DNA of 64,000 nucleotides from Natribaculum breve. Its GTDB lineage: Archaea > Halobacteriota > Halobacteria > Halobacteriales > Natrialbaceae. The stretch covers positions 558,001 to 622,000 of the forward strand of contig NZ_CP095391.1 in NCBI RefSeq assembly GCF_023008585.1, written 5' to 3'. Positions 1 to 10,600 of this stretch are shown here, piece by piece. Made by a program: the position numbers and the translations under genes. The notes beneath the pieces are model-generated. The model searched no databases. It saw only the letters and a list, made by a program, of their open reading frames with translations, and had not been told where the DNA came from. Numbering within the stretch: position 1 is the stretch's first letter; each line of letters begins with the position of its first letter.

Positions 1-1232
1 TCGACCTCGAGGTCGTAGATCTCCTCGAGATCGATCTGCTCGAGTGCGAACTCCTCGACGGAATCGAGCATCGGATCGACGCCGTACACGGTTGCACCGG
101 CGTCCGACAGCTGTTTCGAAATCGGGATCGACGGTGACGCACGAATCTCTTCGACGCCGGGTCGGTAGGTCAGCCCGAGAAGTAACACGGACGCCTCCTC
201 GAGAGCAGTCCCATCTGCCGCAAGCCCCTCCCGGACCTTCTCGCCGGTAAACGCGGGCATCGTGTCGTTTACGCTACGGGCCGTCTCGAGTAGCGGCGTC
301 GGACTGTCGAACGGCTTGATCAGGAAGTACGGGTAGTACGGAATGCAGTGGCCACCGACGCCCGGACCAGGGTCGTGGATGTCACAGAACGGCTGGGTGT
401 TCGCCGTCTCGATCGCCTCGTTGACGTCGATCCCCAGTTCGTCCGTACACCGTGCGAGTTCGTTCGCGAGCGCGATGTTGACGTCCCGATACAGCCCCTC
501 GAACACCTTCACTGACTCTGCGGTCGTCGCGTCGGAAACCGGCAGTACGCCCTTCGAGTTGATCTCCTCGTAGATCAACGCCGCAGCACGGGTGCTCTCC
601 TCGTCGACCCCACCGACGACCTTGGGATAGGCACCGCGAATGTCTTCGAGTGCCCGCCCGGACGACGTCCGCTCGGGACAGAACGCCAGTCCGAACTCGC
701 CGAGCTCCAGCCCCGACGTTTCCTCGAGGGCAGGTAGCACGCGCTGTTCCGTCGTCTGGGGTGGGACCGTACACTCGACGATCACCAGGTCACCTTCCTC
801 GAGCCCGGTGCCAATGTCCTCGACGACGGCGTCGAGAATGGCGAGATCCGGCTCTTTCTCGTCGGTGATCGGTGTAGGAACGATGATGACGTGAACCGAT
901 GCCGCCGCCGCAGCCTCACGCGGTTCTGTCGTCGCGGTCAGCGACTGCTCGGAGACCAGTTCGAAGACGAGGTCCTCGAGACCGGGTTCGCGTTTGACGT
1001 GCGATCCACCGTCCTCGATCGTCTCGACCACGTGCGGATCGATGTCGGCACCGGTGACGTTCCCGCTCGTCTCCGCGAAGACCGACGCGAGCGGCAGCCC
1101 CATCTTTCCGAGTCCGTAAACGGCGACGGGGACGTCCCCGTTGAGGAACGACGCTCGCTGCGTCGCTTCGTCTGCAGATGTGCCGTAAATCGACTCGACG
1201 GGCTCTTGTGCCGCCATGTCAGACTCAGTCAT
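1..1232 (-). CDS. Nucleotide-sugar 6-dehydrogenase (UDP-HexNAc type), 3'-partial
   Basis: NAD-dependent oxidation of a UDP-HexNAc C6 alcohol to the uronic acid. The gene runs off the window's left edge, so about 410 codons are visible. Near residue 35 there is a GLGKMG nucleotide-binding loop, followed by KREPGL and a IVPTP segment typical of the WecC/WbpA branch, and later VGGHCIPYYP, which carries the expected catalytic Cys. The start ATG overlaps the stop of the upstream oxidoreductase by 8 bases, so it is the last visible gene of the operon. By family and neighbours it probably makes the UDP-GlcNAc uronic acid on which the next three enzymes act. WecC-like UDP-ManNAc activity is the alternative. 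Confidence 0.88.
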   Translation of the reverse strand, partial: MTESDMAAQEPVESIYGTSADEATQRASFLNGDVPVAVYGLGKMGLPLASVFAETSGNVTGADIDPHVVETIEDGGSHVKREPGLEDLVFELVSEQSLTATTEPREAAAAASVHVIIVPTPITDEKEPDLAILDAVVEDIGTGLEEGDLVIVECTVPPQTTEQRVLPALEETSGLELGEFGLAFCPERTSSGRALEDIRGAYPKVVGGVDEESTRAAALIYEEINSKGVLPVSDATTAESVKVFEGLYRDVNIALANELARCTDELGIDVNEAIETANTQPFCDIHDPGPGVGGHCIPYYPYFLIKPFDSPTPLLETARSVNDTMPAFTGEKVREGLAADGTALEEASVLLLGLTYRPGVEEIRASPSIPISKQLSDAGATVYGVDPMLDSVEEFALEQIDLEEIYDLEV

Positions 1233-2211
1233 CTGCGACCACCGTCCGTTTCTGCTCACTGAGCGCCGTCGTCTCGATCGCCTCTGCGACCTCGAGTGCG
1301 TTGATGCCGTCCTGGACGGTCACCTCGGGGATACCGTGTGCGTCGATGACGGAGACGAACGACTCGAGTTCTTTTCGCAGTGGTTCGGCGTTCGTCACGG
1401 TCGGCCGTTCGACGATACTCTCGTGGCGGAAGCGAACGTCGCCATCGTGTTCGATATATTCTGGCACCGAGCTTCGGTGAATCTCGATCGACTGATCCAT
1501 GTAGTCCAGTTCTACGAGACACTCTTCGGCCGTGATCTCGAGCGTTCTGACCTTTCGCTCCGTTTTCCGGCTTGCGGTCAGCGACGCCATCACGCCGGAG
1601 TCGAACTCGAGCAACGCCGAAGCGTGGCGGTTTTCGTCGACGCCTGCACTCTGGATCGACGACGGCATCTCGTCGAGCAAGGAGAGAACGATGTCGATAT
1701 CGTGGATCATCAGGTCGAGCACGGCACTGTCGTCGATTTCGCGGTCGAGTTCTGGTCCAAGTCGCTGCGCTCGAATGCTGACGATCGACAGGTCGTCGAC
1801 GATGTTCGAGAGCTGCGTCACTGCCGGATTGAATCGCTCGATGTGTCCCACCTGAACGGGGACGTCGGCGATTTCCACGCGAGACTGGAACTCGTCTGCC
1901 CGATCGAGGTCGTCGAGGACAGGTTTCTCGACGAGGACCCCGACGTTGGCGTCGAGACACGTCGTCGCCATGTCGTAATGATACTGCGTCGGCACGACCA
2001 CGGAGACGGCGTCGACGCGCTCGAGAAGCGTCTCGAGTTCGAGTGCTTCGACATCGTGTTTGGTCGCGATTTCCGCTGCCTGTTCGTCGTCGACGTCGAA
2101 GACGCCAACAAGGTTAGCGTCGGGAAGTTCGTCGTATACTCGTGCGTGATGCTGTCCCATCGAACCGACGCCGATGACGCCGACGTCGATCGCTGTGTCA
2201 TTACGAATCAT
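1225..2211 (-). CDS. Gfo/Idh/MocA oxidoreductase, probable UDP-GlcNAcA 3-dehydrogenase (WbpB/WlbA-like)
   Basis: A 328-residue NAD-dependent dehydrogenase. The N-terminal Rossmann domain shows GVGSMGQHHAR at residues 14-24, and the family EKP motif lies near residue 95; the rest is the alpha/beta substrate domain. In the Wbp/Wlb pathway this enzyme oxidises C3 of UDP-GlcNAcA to a keto group for the aminotransferase. The gene overlaps the aminotransferase upstream by 11 bases and the 6-dehydrogenase downstream by 8, so the genes are translationally coupled. Substrate assignment is inference from operon content. Confidence 0.88.
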   Translation of the reverse strand: MIRNDTAIDVGVIGVGSMGQHHARVYDELPDANLVGVFDVDDEQAAEIATKHDVEALELETLLERVDAVSVVVPTQYHYDMATTCLDANVGVLVEKPVLDDLDRADEFQSRVEIADVPVQVGHIERFNPAVTQLSNIVDDLSIVSIRAQRLGPELDREIDDSAVLDLMIHDIDIVLSLLDEMPSSIQSAGVDENRHASALLEFDSGVMASLTASRKTERKVRTLEITAEECLVELDYMDQSIEIHRSSVPEYIEHDGDVRFRHESIVERPTVTNAEPLRKELESFVSVIDAHGIPEVTVQDGINALEVAEAIETTALSEQKRTVVADD

Positions 2212-3274
2212 AGTTTCTAATCACCTGGATGATGTGGTCGATGTCTTCGTCAGAGACGTTCGGATGGACGGGCAGTGAGAGAACGGACGCTGCTGCGTCC
2301 TCTGCGTTCGGTGCCGTACACTCGAACTCGTCGTATGCGGGCTGTTCGTGGATGCACGCCGGGTAGTAGACGCCAGCACCGACGCCGTTCTCTCCGAGGT
2401 ATTCCGCGAGTTCTTCTCGATCCGACGTCCGAATCGTGTACTGGTGGTAGACGTGCGTCGTGTGGTCGGATTCCGTCGGCACCGTCACCGAACTCTCCGC
2501 CAGGCCGTCCGTCAGTCGCTCGGCGTTCGATCGGCGGGCCTCGATGAACTCGGGTAGCCGCTCGAGCTGGGCACGGCCGATGGCGGCAGCGATGCTCGTC
2601 ATTCGGAAATTGTGTCCGACGGTCGCGTGTGCGTACGTGTCCGTCCGTCCGTGATTGATGAACTGTCTGGCACGTTCCATCACGTCGTCTCTGTCCGTGA
2701 CGACCATCCCACCCTCGCCCGTGGTCATGTTCTTCGTCGGATAAAACGAGAAGCAGGCAGCGTCGCCGAACGAGCCAACGCGAGCACCGTCGTACGTCGC
2801 GCCGTGAGCCTGGGCAGCGTCCTCGATCAGTGGTACGCCGAGTTCGTCGGCTAACTCGCTCAGCGGCTCCATCTCTGCCGGCAAGCCGTAGAGGTGGACG
2901 GGAACGATCGCGTCGATGTCCTCCTCGTCAGCGACCTCACGTGCCGACTCGGGATCGAGATTGTACGTAACTGGGTCGATATCGGCAAAAACGGGCTCGG
3001 CACCGGCGAGTCGGATGGCGTTTGCCGTTGCGATGAACGAAAACGGCGTCGTGAGGACGCGATCACCCTCTCCGATCTCGAGTGCTTTGAGCGCTGTGTG
3101 GAGAGCGGTCGTCCCGTTCGACGTCGCGACACCGTGGGAGGCCCCACAGTAGTCGGCGAATTCGGCTTCGAACTCGCGGACTTCTGGTCCGTCTGCGAGC
3201 ATGCCACTGTCGAGAATCGCATCGACACGCTCTTTCTCTGCTTCTGTAAGTTCTGGATTTGCAATTGCTATCAT
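2201..3274 (-). CDS. DegT/DnrJ/EryC1/StrS aminotransferase (WbpE-like)
   Basis: A PLP-dependent sugar aminotransferase of 357 residues, the usual family length. Visible motifs are SNGTTALHTAL (PLP phosphate region), EDAAQAHGA, and FYPTKNMTTGEGG, whose Lys should form the internal aldimine. Its likely job is transfer of an amino group to the 3-keto sugar made by the neighbouring dehydrogenase. The start ATG overlaps the last base of the acetyltransferase stop codon, and its end overlaps the next gene, which supports one polycistronic message. Confidence 0.92.
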   Translation of the reverse strand: MIAIANPELTEAEKERVDAILDSGMLADGPEVREFEAEFADYCGASHGVATSNGTTALHTALKALEIGEGDRVLTTPFSFIATANAIRLAGAEPVFADIDPVTYNLDPESAREVADEEDIDAIVPVHLYGLPAEMEPLSELADELGVPLIEDAAQAHGATYDGARVGSFGDAACFSFYPTKNMTTGEGGMVVTDRDDVMERARQFINHGRTDTYAHATVGHNFRMTSIAAAIGRAQLERLPEFIEARRSNAERLTDGLAESSVTVPTESDHTTHVYHQYTIRTSDREELAEYLGENGVGAGVYYPACIHEQPAYDEFECTAPNAEDAAASVLSLPVHPNVSDEDIDHIIQVIRNYDS

Positions 3275-3867
3275 TAAATGTCGTTCTCTCCCTGTAGAGA
3301 CGCTGGTAATGGTTTATGCTCAGCAGGCGTACCGACTGCCAGAGTTTCTTCAGGGACGTCCTCCGTGACGACCGCTCCGGCCGCAACGAACGATCCTCGT
3401 CCGATGGTCACACCTGGAAGAACAGTCGCGTTCGCACCGATTGATACGTGGTCCTCGATCGTTGGACCGGCCAGTTCGACGTCCTGACGAATCGGATACG
3501 GATCGTTCGTCAGGACGGCGTGTGGACCAAGAAACACGTTACTGCCGATCGTCGTATTCGACGGGACGTATACGCCAGTCTGGAGACTGACGTTCGATCC
3601 AATCTCCGTCCGTCCATCGATCACCGTCTTCGTTCCGACGAGGACGTCGTCACCGACTGTGGTGAGCTCGCGAACGAGTGCAAAGTGACCGGTAGAAAAT
3701 CGCTCTCCAGTCACGACGTCGTTGTAAACGATCGTCCCACCTCTGATCGTCGACTCCGCACCGATCACTGGCGCACTCGAGTCTTCAGCGTACTCGTAGC
3801 CGACCGTCGCGGTTTCGTCGATTTCACACCCCTCACCGAGTGTCTCCTCTGAATTCGTCGCGGTCAT
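3274..3867 (-). CDS. Hexapeptide-repeat N-acetyltransferase (WbpD/WlbB-like), first gene of the operon
   Basis: A 197-residue left-handed beta-helix acyltransferase. Imperfect hexapeptide repeats such as IGSNVS, IGSNVF, IGANAT and [23 protein letters not shown] fill residues 75-185. In the WbpD/WlbB branch it acetylates the 3-amino group of UDP-2-acetamido-3-amino-2,3-dideoxy-hexuronic acid. It is the 5'-most gene of the minus-strand operon, so the promoter should lie in the AT-richer stretch around 3870-3960; no single TATA box stands out. Confidence 0.9.
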   Translation of the reverse strand: MTATNSEETLGEGCEIDETATVGYEYAEDSSAPVIGAESTIRGGTIVYNDVVTGERFSTGHFALVRELTTVGDDVLVGTKTVIDGRTEIGSNVSLQTGVYVPSNTTIGSNVFLGPHAVLTNDPYPIRQDVELAGPTIEDHVSIGANATVLPGVTIGRGSFVAAGAVVTEDVPEETLAVGTPAEHKPLPASLQGENDI

Positions 3868-4555
3868 TCTATCCTATCACCATAATGGATCCAATAGTTC
3901 AATCGGTATAGACTATCAACAGGATCTACAAATAGCTAATGGCCTCTATCTGGGAGATAGAGACTATCAAACACAGATTTGGGAGACATCTCTATCTGCA
4001 CACAATGCACATCCGACCACAGAGTGGACGCCAGCCACTGCCACGATCGGATGTGGCTTTCGAGTGTTCTACTCGAGGTTGATCACGACTCGGTAATCTG
4101 CCGCGATGAACCCCTCTAGAAGACAAATCAGGAATACGCACACTCGAGGCAGCAGACCGTTGGTAACGAGCAGTCTCCGAAGCATTTGTGACGATACTCC
4201 GCAGAGCAAGGTTCAGGAGCCGCTGATCTTGAATACGCTTTCGTCAGCTCAGCTGAAAGTGCACAGGTTGATTTTCTACACTACCTCTCTTGGATTGGTT
4301 TGCGGACACGGATAGAGTGCCCGTCAACCCGAGAGGCAAGGAGACGAATCCGAGATACAGGCGTTGGATAAATCGGCAAAATCGGGACCACTACCTCCTT
4401 TTTGCCACTGCATCAACACAGGCAAGATCACAACGCTCGCACTACGCAGCGATCGCCGTTGGTTGCCGTGATAGTGACATCCTCGTTCTATCGACCGACG
4501 TCGACTATGGCCAGCGATCACCCAGAATCGACGTCGAATCGCATTTCGTGATCGC

Positions 4556-4665
4556 TCAGTCGAACCACTCGAGGTAGTCCTCGCAACTCGTGTACCTCGC
4601 ACGAGTACACCGTCCCACCGTTCTCCTCGGTCGTGGTTGTCGAGTGGGAGTTGCGTTTTTAATGC
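4556..4665 (-). pseudogene. Broken copy of the 51-residue zinc-finger gene at 15202-15357
   Basis: The reverse strand carries the same C-terminal end (codons for EDYLEWFD then TGA) and the DNHDRGERW stretch of the intact paralogue, but an indel between them shifts the frame and the N-terminal CPxC part is lost. The bases just after its stop are gcgatcacgaaatg, the empty version of the site that holds a 78-bp MITE in the paralogue. Confidence 0.65.
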
Positions 4666-4890
4666 GTGGGTGCGATCCGCCGAGGCGGCCTTGCCAGGTG
4701 ATCGACCCGATCGGCCGTTTTTTCTCGAGTACTGTCGCGATCACGATACCAGGGTCGCATTCGGCATGAACGGGGGTGTCTTTTATCTGCAATACTTGCC
4801 GTCCAGGCATTCTGGATACCGGGAAAATGCCTGGACGGGGATGTCCAGGGAAAATTCGCCCGACGGCGGCGGACGTCCAGGCAAAATCGG

Positions 4891-4940
4891 GGCAAAAACC
4901 GACTAGTATAGAGGGGGGTTACCCCGTCGGTCCAGGCAAT
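4891..4940. ncRNA. Conserved small hairpin, copy 1 (strand unknown)
   Basis: An outer 6-bp stem ACCGAC/GTCGGT (4898-4903 and 4926-4931) encloses a single-stranded tagtatagagg and an inner gggg-tta-cccc hairpin. A second copy at 14587-14640 has the outer stem changed on both sides (ACCAAC/GTTGGT) while the loop segment is unchanged. That compensatory pair argues for a structured RNA or DNA hairpin. A short peptide frame (KPTSIEGG) is also conserved, so a coding origin is not excluded. Confidence 0.5.
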
Positions 4941-5164
4941 CGAGATCAGGTGAGTGTTCGGTTCCTCGAGTACTTGTGACTTCGGCAGCGTCGGCGATTC
5001 GGTATCGATGGAGCTCGAGTGTGATGTGTCCGAAAGGGGAGAACTCGTCGCGAAGTGAGGTGGGTCTGTCCACTATCTTCTTGGAGTCGTAGTGTCGCAT
5101 GATCTGTGTTCAAACTGACTGTCACGATATTTGGCTCCAGAGAACGATCCCTGCCGACGCGATA

Positions 5165-5446
5165 GCAGAAGCTGACTCCGTGAGGCAGGGACGTCCTGCT
5201 TCGACGACGCGACGTGCAGACACACGACGAGTGTCCGCAGCGGTCGCAGTCTCCACAGGCGCTCTCTTGGAGTGAATCACTCACTGTGGTTTCGGTAGCG
5301 TACTGAACCCCGATTCCGAGCAATCGGAGAGCGAATCGCCGTCGGTATCCGATGTCGACTGCCGAGCGCGGAAATCCTGCGACAGCCCGACTGTGAACGT
5401 CGATCAGCCGTGAGCAGCCTGGATTTTCGCAGAATTTCCATGCCAC
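5165..5446 (-). pseudogene. TnpB (IS200/IS605) C-terminal remnant
   Basis: Bases around 5185-5270 match the 3' end of the intact TnpB gene at 55660-56895: the reverse strand encodes an APVETATAADT...VSARRVVE tail in a broken frame, and the nearby DNA (gcagacacacg, cagtctccacaggcg) is shared. No RuvC domain remains, so this is a scar of an old IS200/IS605-type element. Confidence 0.55.
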
Positions 5447-5495
5447 GATCGCTCCCAGTGTTTAACTCTCTGGGGGAATTCTATACAATCGATCA

Positions 5496-6461
5496 ATGAA
5501 ACGCCTGACCCGCCGGAAAGCACACGAGAATCAAACGGAGCACGAAGCTGCTGACCAGGCGGGGGTTCGGACCTGCCCGGAATGCGATTCGAGTACGCTC
5601 ACGAGAAGCGCAGACGAGAGCGAAATTAGTTGCGAGGAGTGTGGGTTGATTCTCGAAGAGGAGACGATCGATCGAGGACCAGAATGGCGGGCGTTCAACG
5701 CGTCGGAGCGAGACAGCAAATCTCGCGTTGGTGCGCCAACGACCCAGACGATGCACGACAAGGGCTTGACGACCAGCATCGACTGGAAAAACCAGGACGC
5801 CTACGGACGGTCGCTCTCCTCGGAGAAGCGGAGTCAGATGAATCGGCTGCGAAAATGGCAAGAGCGTATTCGGACGAAGGACGCTGGCGAACGCAACCTC
5901 CAGTTTGCACTCTCCGAAACTGACCGGATGGCCTCTTCTCTGGGCGTTCCGCGATCCATTCGGGAGGTCGCCAGCGTCCTCTACCGACGCGCACTCGAGG
6001 AGGATCTCATCCGCGGACGCTCGATCGAGGGTGTCGCCACGAGTACGTTATACGCGGCCTGCCGGATGGAAGGGATTCCACGATCCCTGGACGAAGTTGC
6101 TGTCGTCTCACGTGTCGATCGGATGGAGATCGGTCGCACGTATCGGTATATCTCGAAGGAACTCGGTCTCGAGATGGAGCCCGTCGATCCGAAGAAATAC
6201 GTTCCGCGGTTCTGTTCTGAACTCGAGCTTTCCGAAGAAGTCCAGGTGAAAGCCAACGAAATCATCGATACCACAGCCGAAAAGGGGATGTTATCGGGAA
6301 AATCGCCGACCGGATATGCCGCCGCTGCAATCTATGCGAGTGCGCTCCTGTGTAACGAGAAAAAGACGCAAAACGAAGTCGCCACTGTCGCCCAGGTGAC
6401 CGAAGTCACCATTCGAAACCGATACCAAGAACAGCTCGGCGCAATGGGGCTTCCCAACTGA
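5496..6461 (+). CDS. tfb: Transcription initiation factor IIB (TFB)
   Basis: A 321-residue general transcription factor that bridges TBP and RNA polymerase and reads the BRE. It has an N-terminal zinc ribbon (CPEC at 27-30 and CEEC near 48-51), a B-finger/linker region (GPEWRAF, then RVGAPTTQTMHDKGLTT), and two cyclin-like repeats with the usual DEVAVVSRVDRMEIGRTYR and NEVATVAQVTEVTIRNRY helices. Haloarchaea carry several TFB paralogues with partly specialised promoters. This one sits in an accessory island next to mobile remnants, so it may be a dispensable paralogue. The start is the first ATG in a frame that stays intact to TGA. Confidence 0.97.
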   Translation: MKRLTRRKAHENQTEHEAADQAGVRTCPECDSSTLTRSADESEISCEECGLILEEETIDRGPEWRAFNASERDSKSRVGAPTTQTMHDKGLTTSIDWKNQDAYGRSLSSEKRSQMNRLRKWQERIRTKDAGERNLQFALSETDRMASSLGVPRSIREVASVLYRRALEEDLIRGRSIEGVATSTLYAACRMEGIPRSLDEVAVVSRVDRMEIGRTYRYISKELGLEMEPVDPKKYVPRFCSELELSEEVQVKANEIIDTTAEKGMLSGKSPTGYAAAAIYASALLCNEKKTQNEVATVAQVTEVTIRNRYQEQLGAMGLPN

Positions 6462-7042
6462 ATACGGCCGCCAATCCCCGTACTCAGACTCGAGAGCCGA
6501 GTCTCACAGATACCAGCGAAGAAGGCGATACCGACCAACAACGCGCTGAGCGCGAGCGACATCTCAGCAGCCATGCTTGTTTCTGCATGCCACCCACGCA
6601 TATGGCTTCATCCCACGGCTGACCAGTAGGTGCTGAAGCAGCTGAAGCGTCGTTTTCGTGGTCAGAACTGTATCTACGGTATGATCGATGCAATTGAGGC
6701 AAAGCAACTGTCCCGTGCGGCTTCTTCGCTGCCGTTCACGCACCTCGAGTTCACGACGAAACCGAACGGGAAGTATCCGAGCGAGGACTTTCTCGAAGTC
6801 CCCCCTATCGTTCCCACAGGGCTTAATGTCGAACTCGAGCGCCGGATAAACAACGGTGGAAGCGGCGCGACAGACCTGCTTTGCTTCAGTAGTTCCGACC
6901 ATAGCCGCTCTACCAGTGACGCCCCAACTTAGATTCGGCGTCTACTGTTTACGGCGAGGAGGATGTCACATCTTGATCTGCTGCCGGGTATATACGCTCG
7001 AATCCGTGCAGGTCGGTACCCATCTCATCGACGATATCCAGT
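6462..7042. other. Segment downstream of TFB with two facing gene fragments
   Basis: No intact gene is seen. Besides the inverted pair at 6664-6905, the sequence holds no recognisable protein or RNA and leads directly into the first 155-bp MITE. Confidence 0.5.
6664..6905. repeat. Inverted pair of diverged N-terminal gene fragments
   Basis: The plus strand from about 6680 encodes MIDAIEAKQLSRAAS...LEFTTKP. The minus strand from about 6902 encodes MVGTTEAKQVCRAAS...LEFDIKP. The two fragments face each other with about 60 bases between them and are similar in DNA and protein, so an ancient inverted duplication of one gene start is the simplest reading. The family is not recognised and both copies lose similarity after about 30 residues. 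Confidence 0.5.
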
Positions 7043-7197
7043 ACGCTCTTGTGGCGGAGAGTGTTGATACAGTTTCCCGTCGTCGGCTCGAGTCAAGACT
7101 TGTCCGCCAGAGCCACTGAGATGCAAGTTCGGATCTATTGGACTCGCTGCAGAATCGCGGGACGGCTCCGCATCAACAATGTGCTACACAAGAGCGT
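7043..7197. mobile_element. 155-bp MITE-like element, copy 1
   Basis: Begins acgctcttgtg and ends cacaagagcgt, a perfect 11-bp terminal inverted repeat. An apparently identical copy in the same orientation lies at 12483-12637. Internal frames (MWRRVLIQF...) are chance translations. No target duplication is evident and no transposase with these ends is present. Confidence 0.75.
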
Positions 7198-7333
7198 AAT
7201 TACTAATGGTGTGTTCACTGAACTGGCGAGAGGGTGTCTATCTTCGAATGTCCGGGCAGACATCCCTCCAGCACACCACTCTCGCTTTGATTCTCCCGAG
7301 ACTGTTTATCGGAAGCCGCGGCCAAGGTCAGCG

Positions 7334-7543
7334 ATGCTTTCGGATAAACAGGAAGACCTCCTGATCGCAATCACGCTGGCGGAGTTCAACTACGGAACCG
7401 AAAACGTCGATCCCGAACTTGCCGATCACGCGTAGCAGTTGGCCGTCGATCACCTCGTTTCGTGGGATGCCATACCGAAAGGGGCCCTTGACGAACTCCC
7501 GATCGCCGCCGCATTGACCGGATTTGCGGTTCATTACGAGTAG
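7334..7543 (+). pseudogene. Small gene with an in-frame TAG
   Basis: ATG at 7334 opens MLSDKQEDLLIAITLAEF...; a TAG interrupts at 7433-7435, and the same frame continues for 35 more codons (QLAVDHLVSW...GFAVHYE) to TAG at 7541. The acidic, helix-like composition on both sides fits a 69-residue haloarchaeal protein broken by one nonsense change. The family is not recognised. Confidence 0.5.
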
Positions 7544-7696
7544 ACCGATTCTGAGTTCACTGAAAGCGTCTGGCAGCAAACTGCCGTCCGCTTTTTTTAG
7601 TACACCGTTCTGACTCGCGAGGCTGAAATTGACGATTCAAATCATACGCTTTCAGAACATTCAAATATTTTAGACACTGTGTTTGTCATCCGATAA

Positions 7697-10600
7697 ATGA
7701 ATGCTGGACGGTTCTTCCTGCTAGTCACTGGGCTTTGTCTCGTCGTGTTCGGTGTCGGGATTGTGGGACCAGTAGCTGCAGACGACGGTGGAGAATATGC
7801 TACAAACGAGACTGGGAATGCTGAAGTCGATCCGAATGTTGAGATCGATTCTGCTGTCGCCGCTGCCGATGGGGAAACTACGGTCATCGTTCGATTTGAG
7901 AATCGATCAGATCAGAAAGTCACGACGACAGCAGCCGAGAACCAGGTCGCGTCGATGCAATCTCACGCGGATGAGACACAGACCGCGTTCGAACGGTTCG
8001 CCGACGGGAATCCACACATTGAGATTGAGCGCAAGTTCTGGATCACGAACGCGATCGTGGTGACGATTGACTCCGATAATGTCCCTCTCGAGCAGCTTGG
8101 GACTGTGGATAATGTGAAAGCAATCCGTGAAAATGCAGAATTTGAGTTACAATCCGTTCGTACGGTGCAAGAAAATGAGTCAAATAATCCAGACTACTAC
8201 CATAATCACGAATGGGGTTTGGAGCACATGGGCGTGTTTGACCACTGGGAACACTTCGATACCATGGGAGAGGGAGCAAGTGTTGCTGTTCTGGACACAG
8301 GGATAAATGAAAGTCATCCTGAATTAGAGGTGACTTCTGGTGGTTGGCAGGAATGGGACCGGTACGGAAGTCCAATCAGTTCAGAACCATGGGATCAACA
8401 TGGACATGGAACGCAATCAAGCGGTGTGATCAATGCGGGAAAAGATGATTCCGGTAATCACGTCGGAGTTGCCCCGGCAGCTGAACTCTACCACGGTAAA
8501 ATATCCACAAGTGACGATGGAGTCGCATATAGCTCTCAAATCATTGCAGGTATTGAATGGGCAACCGCAAACGATGTAGATGTTGTTTCACTAAGTTATG
8601 GAAGTGATGATTATAGACAAGTGTATGTTGACACTGTACAAAATGCTAATAGCGCCGGAACTACCGTAATCTCAAGTGCAGGAAATTCTGGCGAAGGTAC
8701 AAGTAGCTCACCAGGAAATGAGTACGAGACGACCTCTATCGGCGCCTCGACGGAAAGCAGTGAAGTTGCATCGTTTTCCGGTGGCGAAATAATCTCGACC
8801 GAGGAGGCTTGGGATAATCCGCCTGATTACTGGCCGGAAACGATTGTCGTTCCGGATGTCGTTGCACCCGGAAGTTACACTTGGACGACGACAAAGGATG
8901 GCGGCTACGGGACTTACTCCGGAACGAGTGCAGCGGCACCACACGCCGCTGGTGCAGCTGCACTACTTTTGTCAACGACTGATGTGGACATCCATCCGAT
9001 CGACCTTCGAGACCTCCTACAAGAAACTGCTGAGGATATAGGTGAGGATAAAAACAGGCAAGGGGAGGGTCGGGTCAATGCCTTCGAGGCTACGATGGTC
9101 CACTCTCGAGAAACCCTCGAGCCGGAGTTCACTCCGGGAACGGCCAACGTCTCACAACAGACATTGATCACCGTCGACGTTGACCACCCGATCGAGACCT
9201 ACCATTGGGAGATCGACGGGAAAACCGTAGCGTCGACGGACAACCCGGCTGTCGAGCACGAGTTTGAGGAGTTGGGTACAACTACCGTGAATGTGACGTT
9301 CGAAGACGTGGCTGGCGAAACCATCGAGACAGCATCCCAGATTGAAGTCGTCGACGACATTCCACCAACCACGGAACTCAAAGCCAATCGGACCGAGAAC
9401 GTAGAGGTCGGACTCAACGCAGTTGAGTTCAATGCGAGTAACTCTACGGACAATCATGAGATCAAGCGGTATGAGTGGTCGATCGATGGCGAGCACCTCC
9501 GGACTTCCAACGATTCCACAATCACGCACACGTTCGGCGACACCGGAAATCGGACGGTCACACTCACAGTTGTGGATGAGTCTGACAATAAAAACACGAC
9601 GACAGTAGATATCAACGCCGTCGACACGACCGATCCGACGGCAGCCCTCGAAGCGCCCGACAAATCGATCATTGGTACAAATGTCACGCTCAACGCAAGT
9701 GAGTCGACGGACAACCACGAGATGGCGCAGTACAAGTGGAGGTTCGGCGACGGAACCAGCGAGAATACCACGGATCCAGTCACGACACACGTGTTCGACG
9801 AGGCGGGTGAATACACTCCGAACCTGACCGTTATTGACCCATTCGGGAACACGGACACGATGGAAACGTCACTCGCGGTTCGAAATCCCCCATCAGTAAG
9901 GATCAAATCGCCCTCTAACGGAACGGCAACTGCCGAGTCCAATGTAACGGTCGAGTACGAACTCGCAGATACGGACCTCGAGAACGCTACTGCACTCGAG
10001 TACCGCGTTACCGATACGGACGCACCTGACAACGAACCGATCGTCGACTGGACGAGCGGTTCCTTCAACGCGACTAAACCCGCTCAGTCATTCGCGGTCC
10101 ACACTGGTGACCGAGCGGACGGCAACTACACTATTTCAGTACGACTGCTCAACGGCGGCGGTGACGTCCTGCCGTACGACACTGCGACTGACGAGATTGA
10201 CCTGACGATCAAGGCGACACCGCCTGCACTCGACGTCGACATTCGCAGGACAGACCAGAACTACTCTAGTATCGGTCCGAAAAATCCAGCTATCGTGAAT
10301 GTGACGACGACCGACCACCGACACGACTCGACGACGGTCACGATAACGGATAGCAACGGCGGAATCGTCAAAGAATGGGACCGCTCGAACGAAACTGGCG
10401 ATGGCGAAACAGAAACGATCGAGTGGCCGAACGACGATGACTCGATAGCGAGCGGTGAATACGAGATTACTGTCACCGCGACCGATGATTTTGGGAACGA
10501 AAACAGCACCTCGACATCGATGACAGTCGACAACGACGATCCGACCGTCGCTGTCGATTCGGTCGAGGGGGTGGACAAATACGAGGACGTTGTATATATC

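Larger units (their letters stand above)
3868..5495. other. Gene-poor segment with decayed mobile and zinc-finger remnants
   Basis: No intact gene is recognised here. The part next to the glycan operon is AT-richer and holds two copies of agactatcaa near 3908 and 3957. Around 4380-4560 lies a stretch about 170 bp long that is conserved at 14945-15121. After it come a broken zinc-finger gene, a small conserved hairpin near 4891-4940 and a decayed TnpB 3' end. The short arginine-rich frames here look like non-coding DNA. Confidence 0.6.

Noticed and set aside
4946-5446. 166-residue Cys-rich reverse ORF
   Set aside because: Matches a TnpB tail in another frame, so the Cys-rich reading is an artefact of a decayed mobile element.
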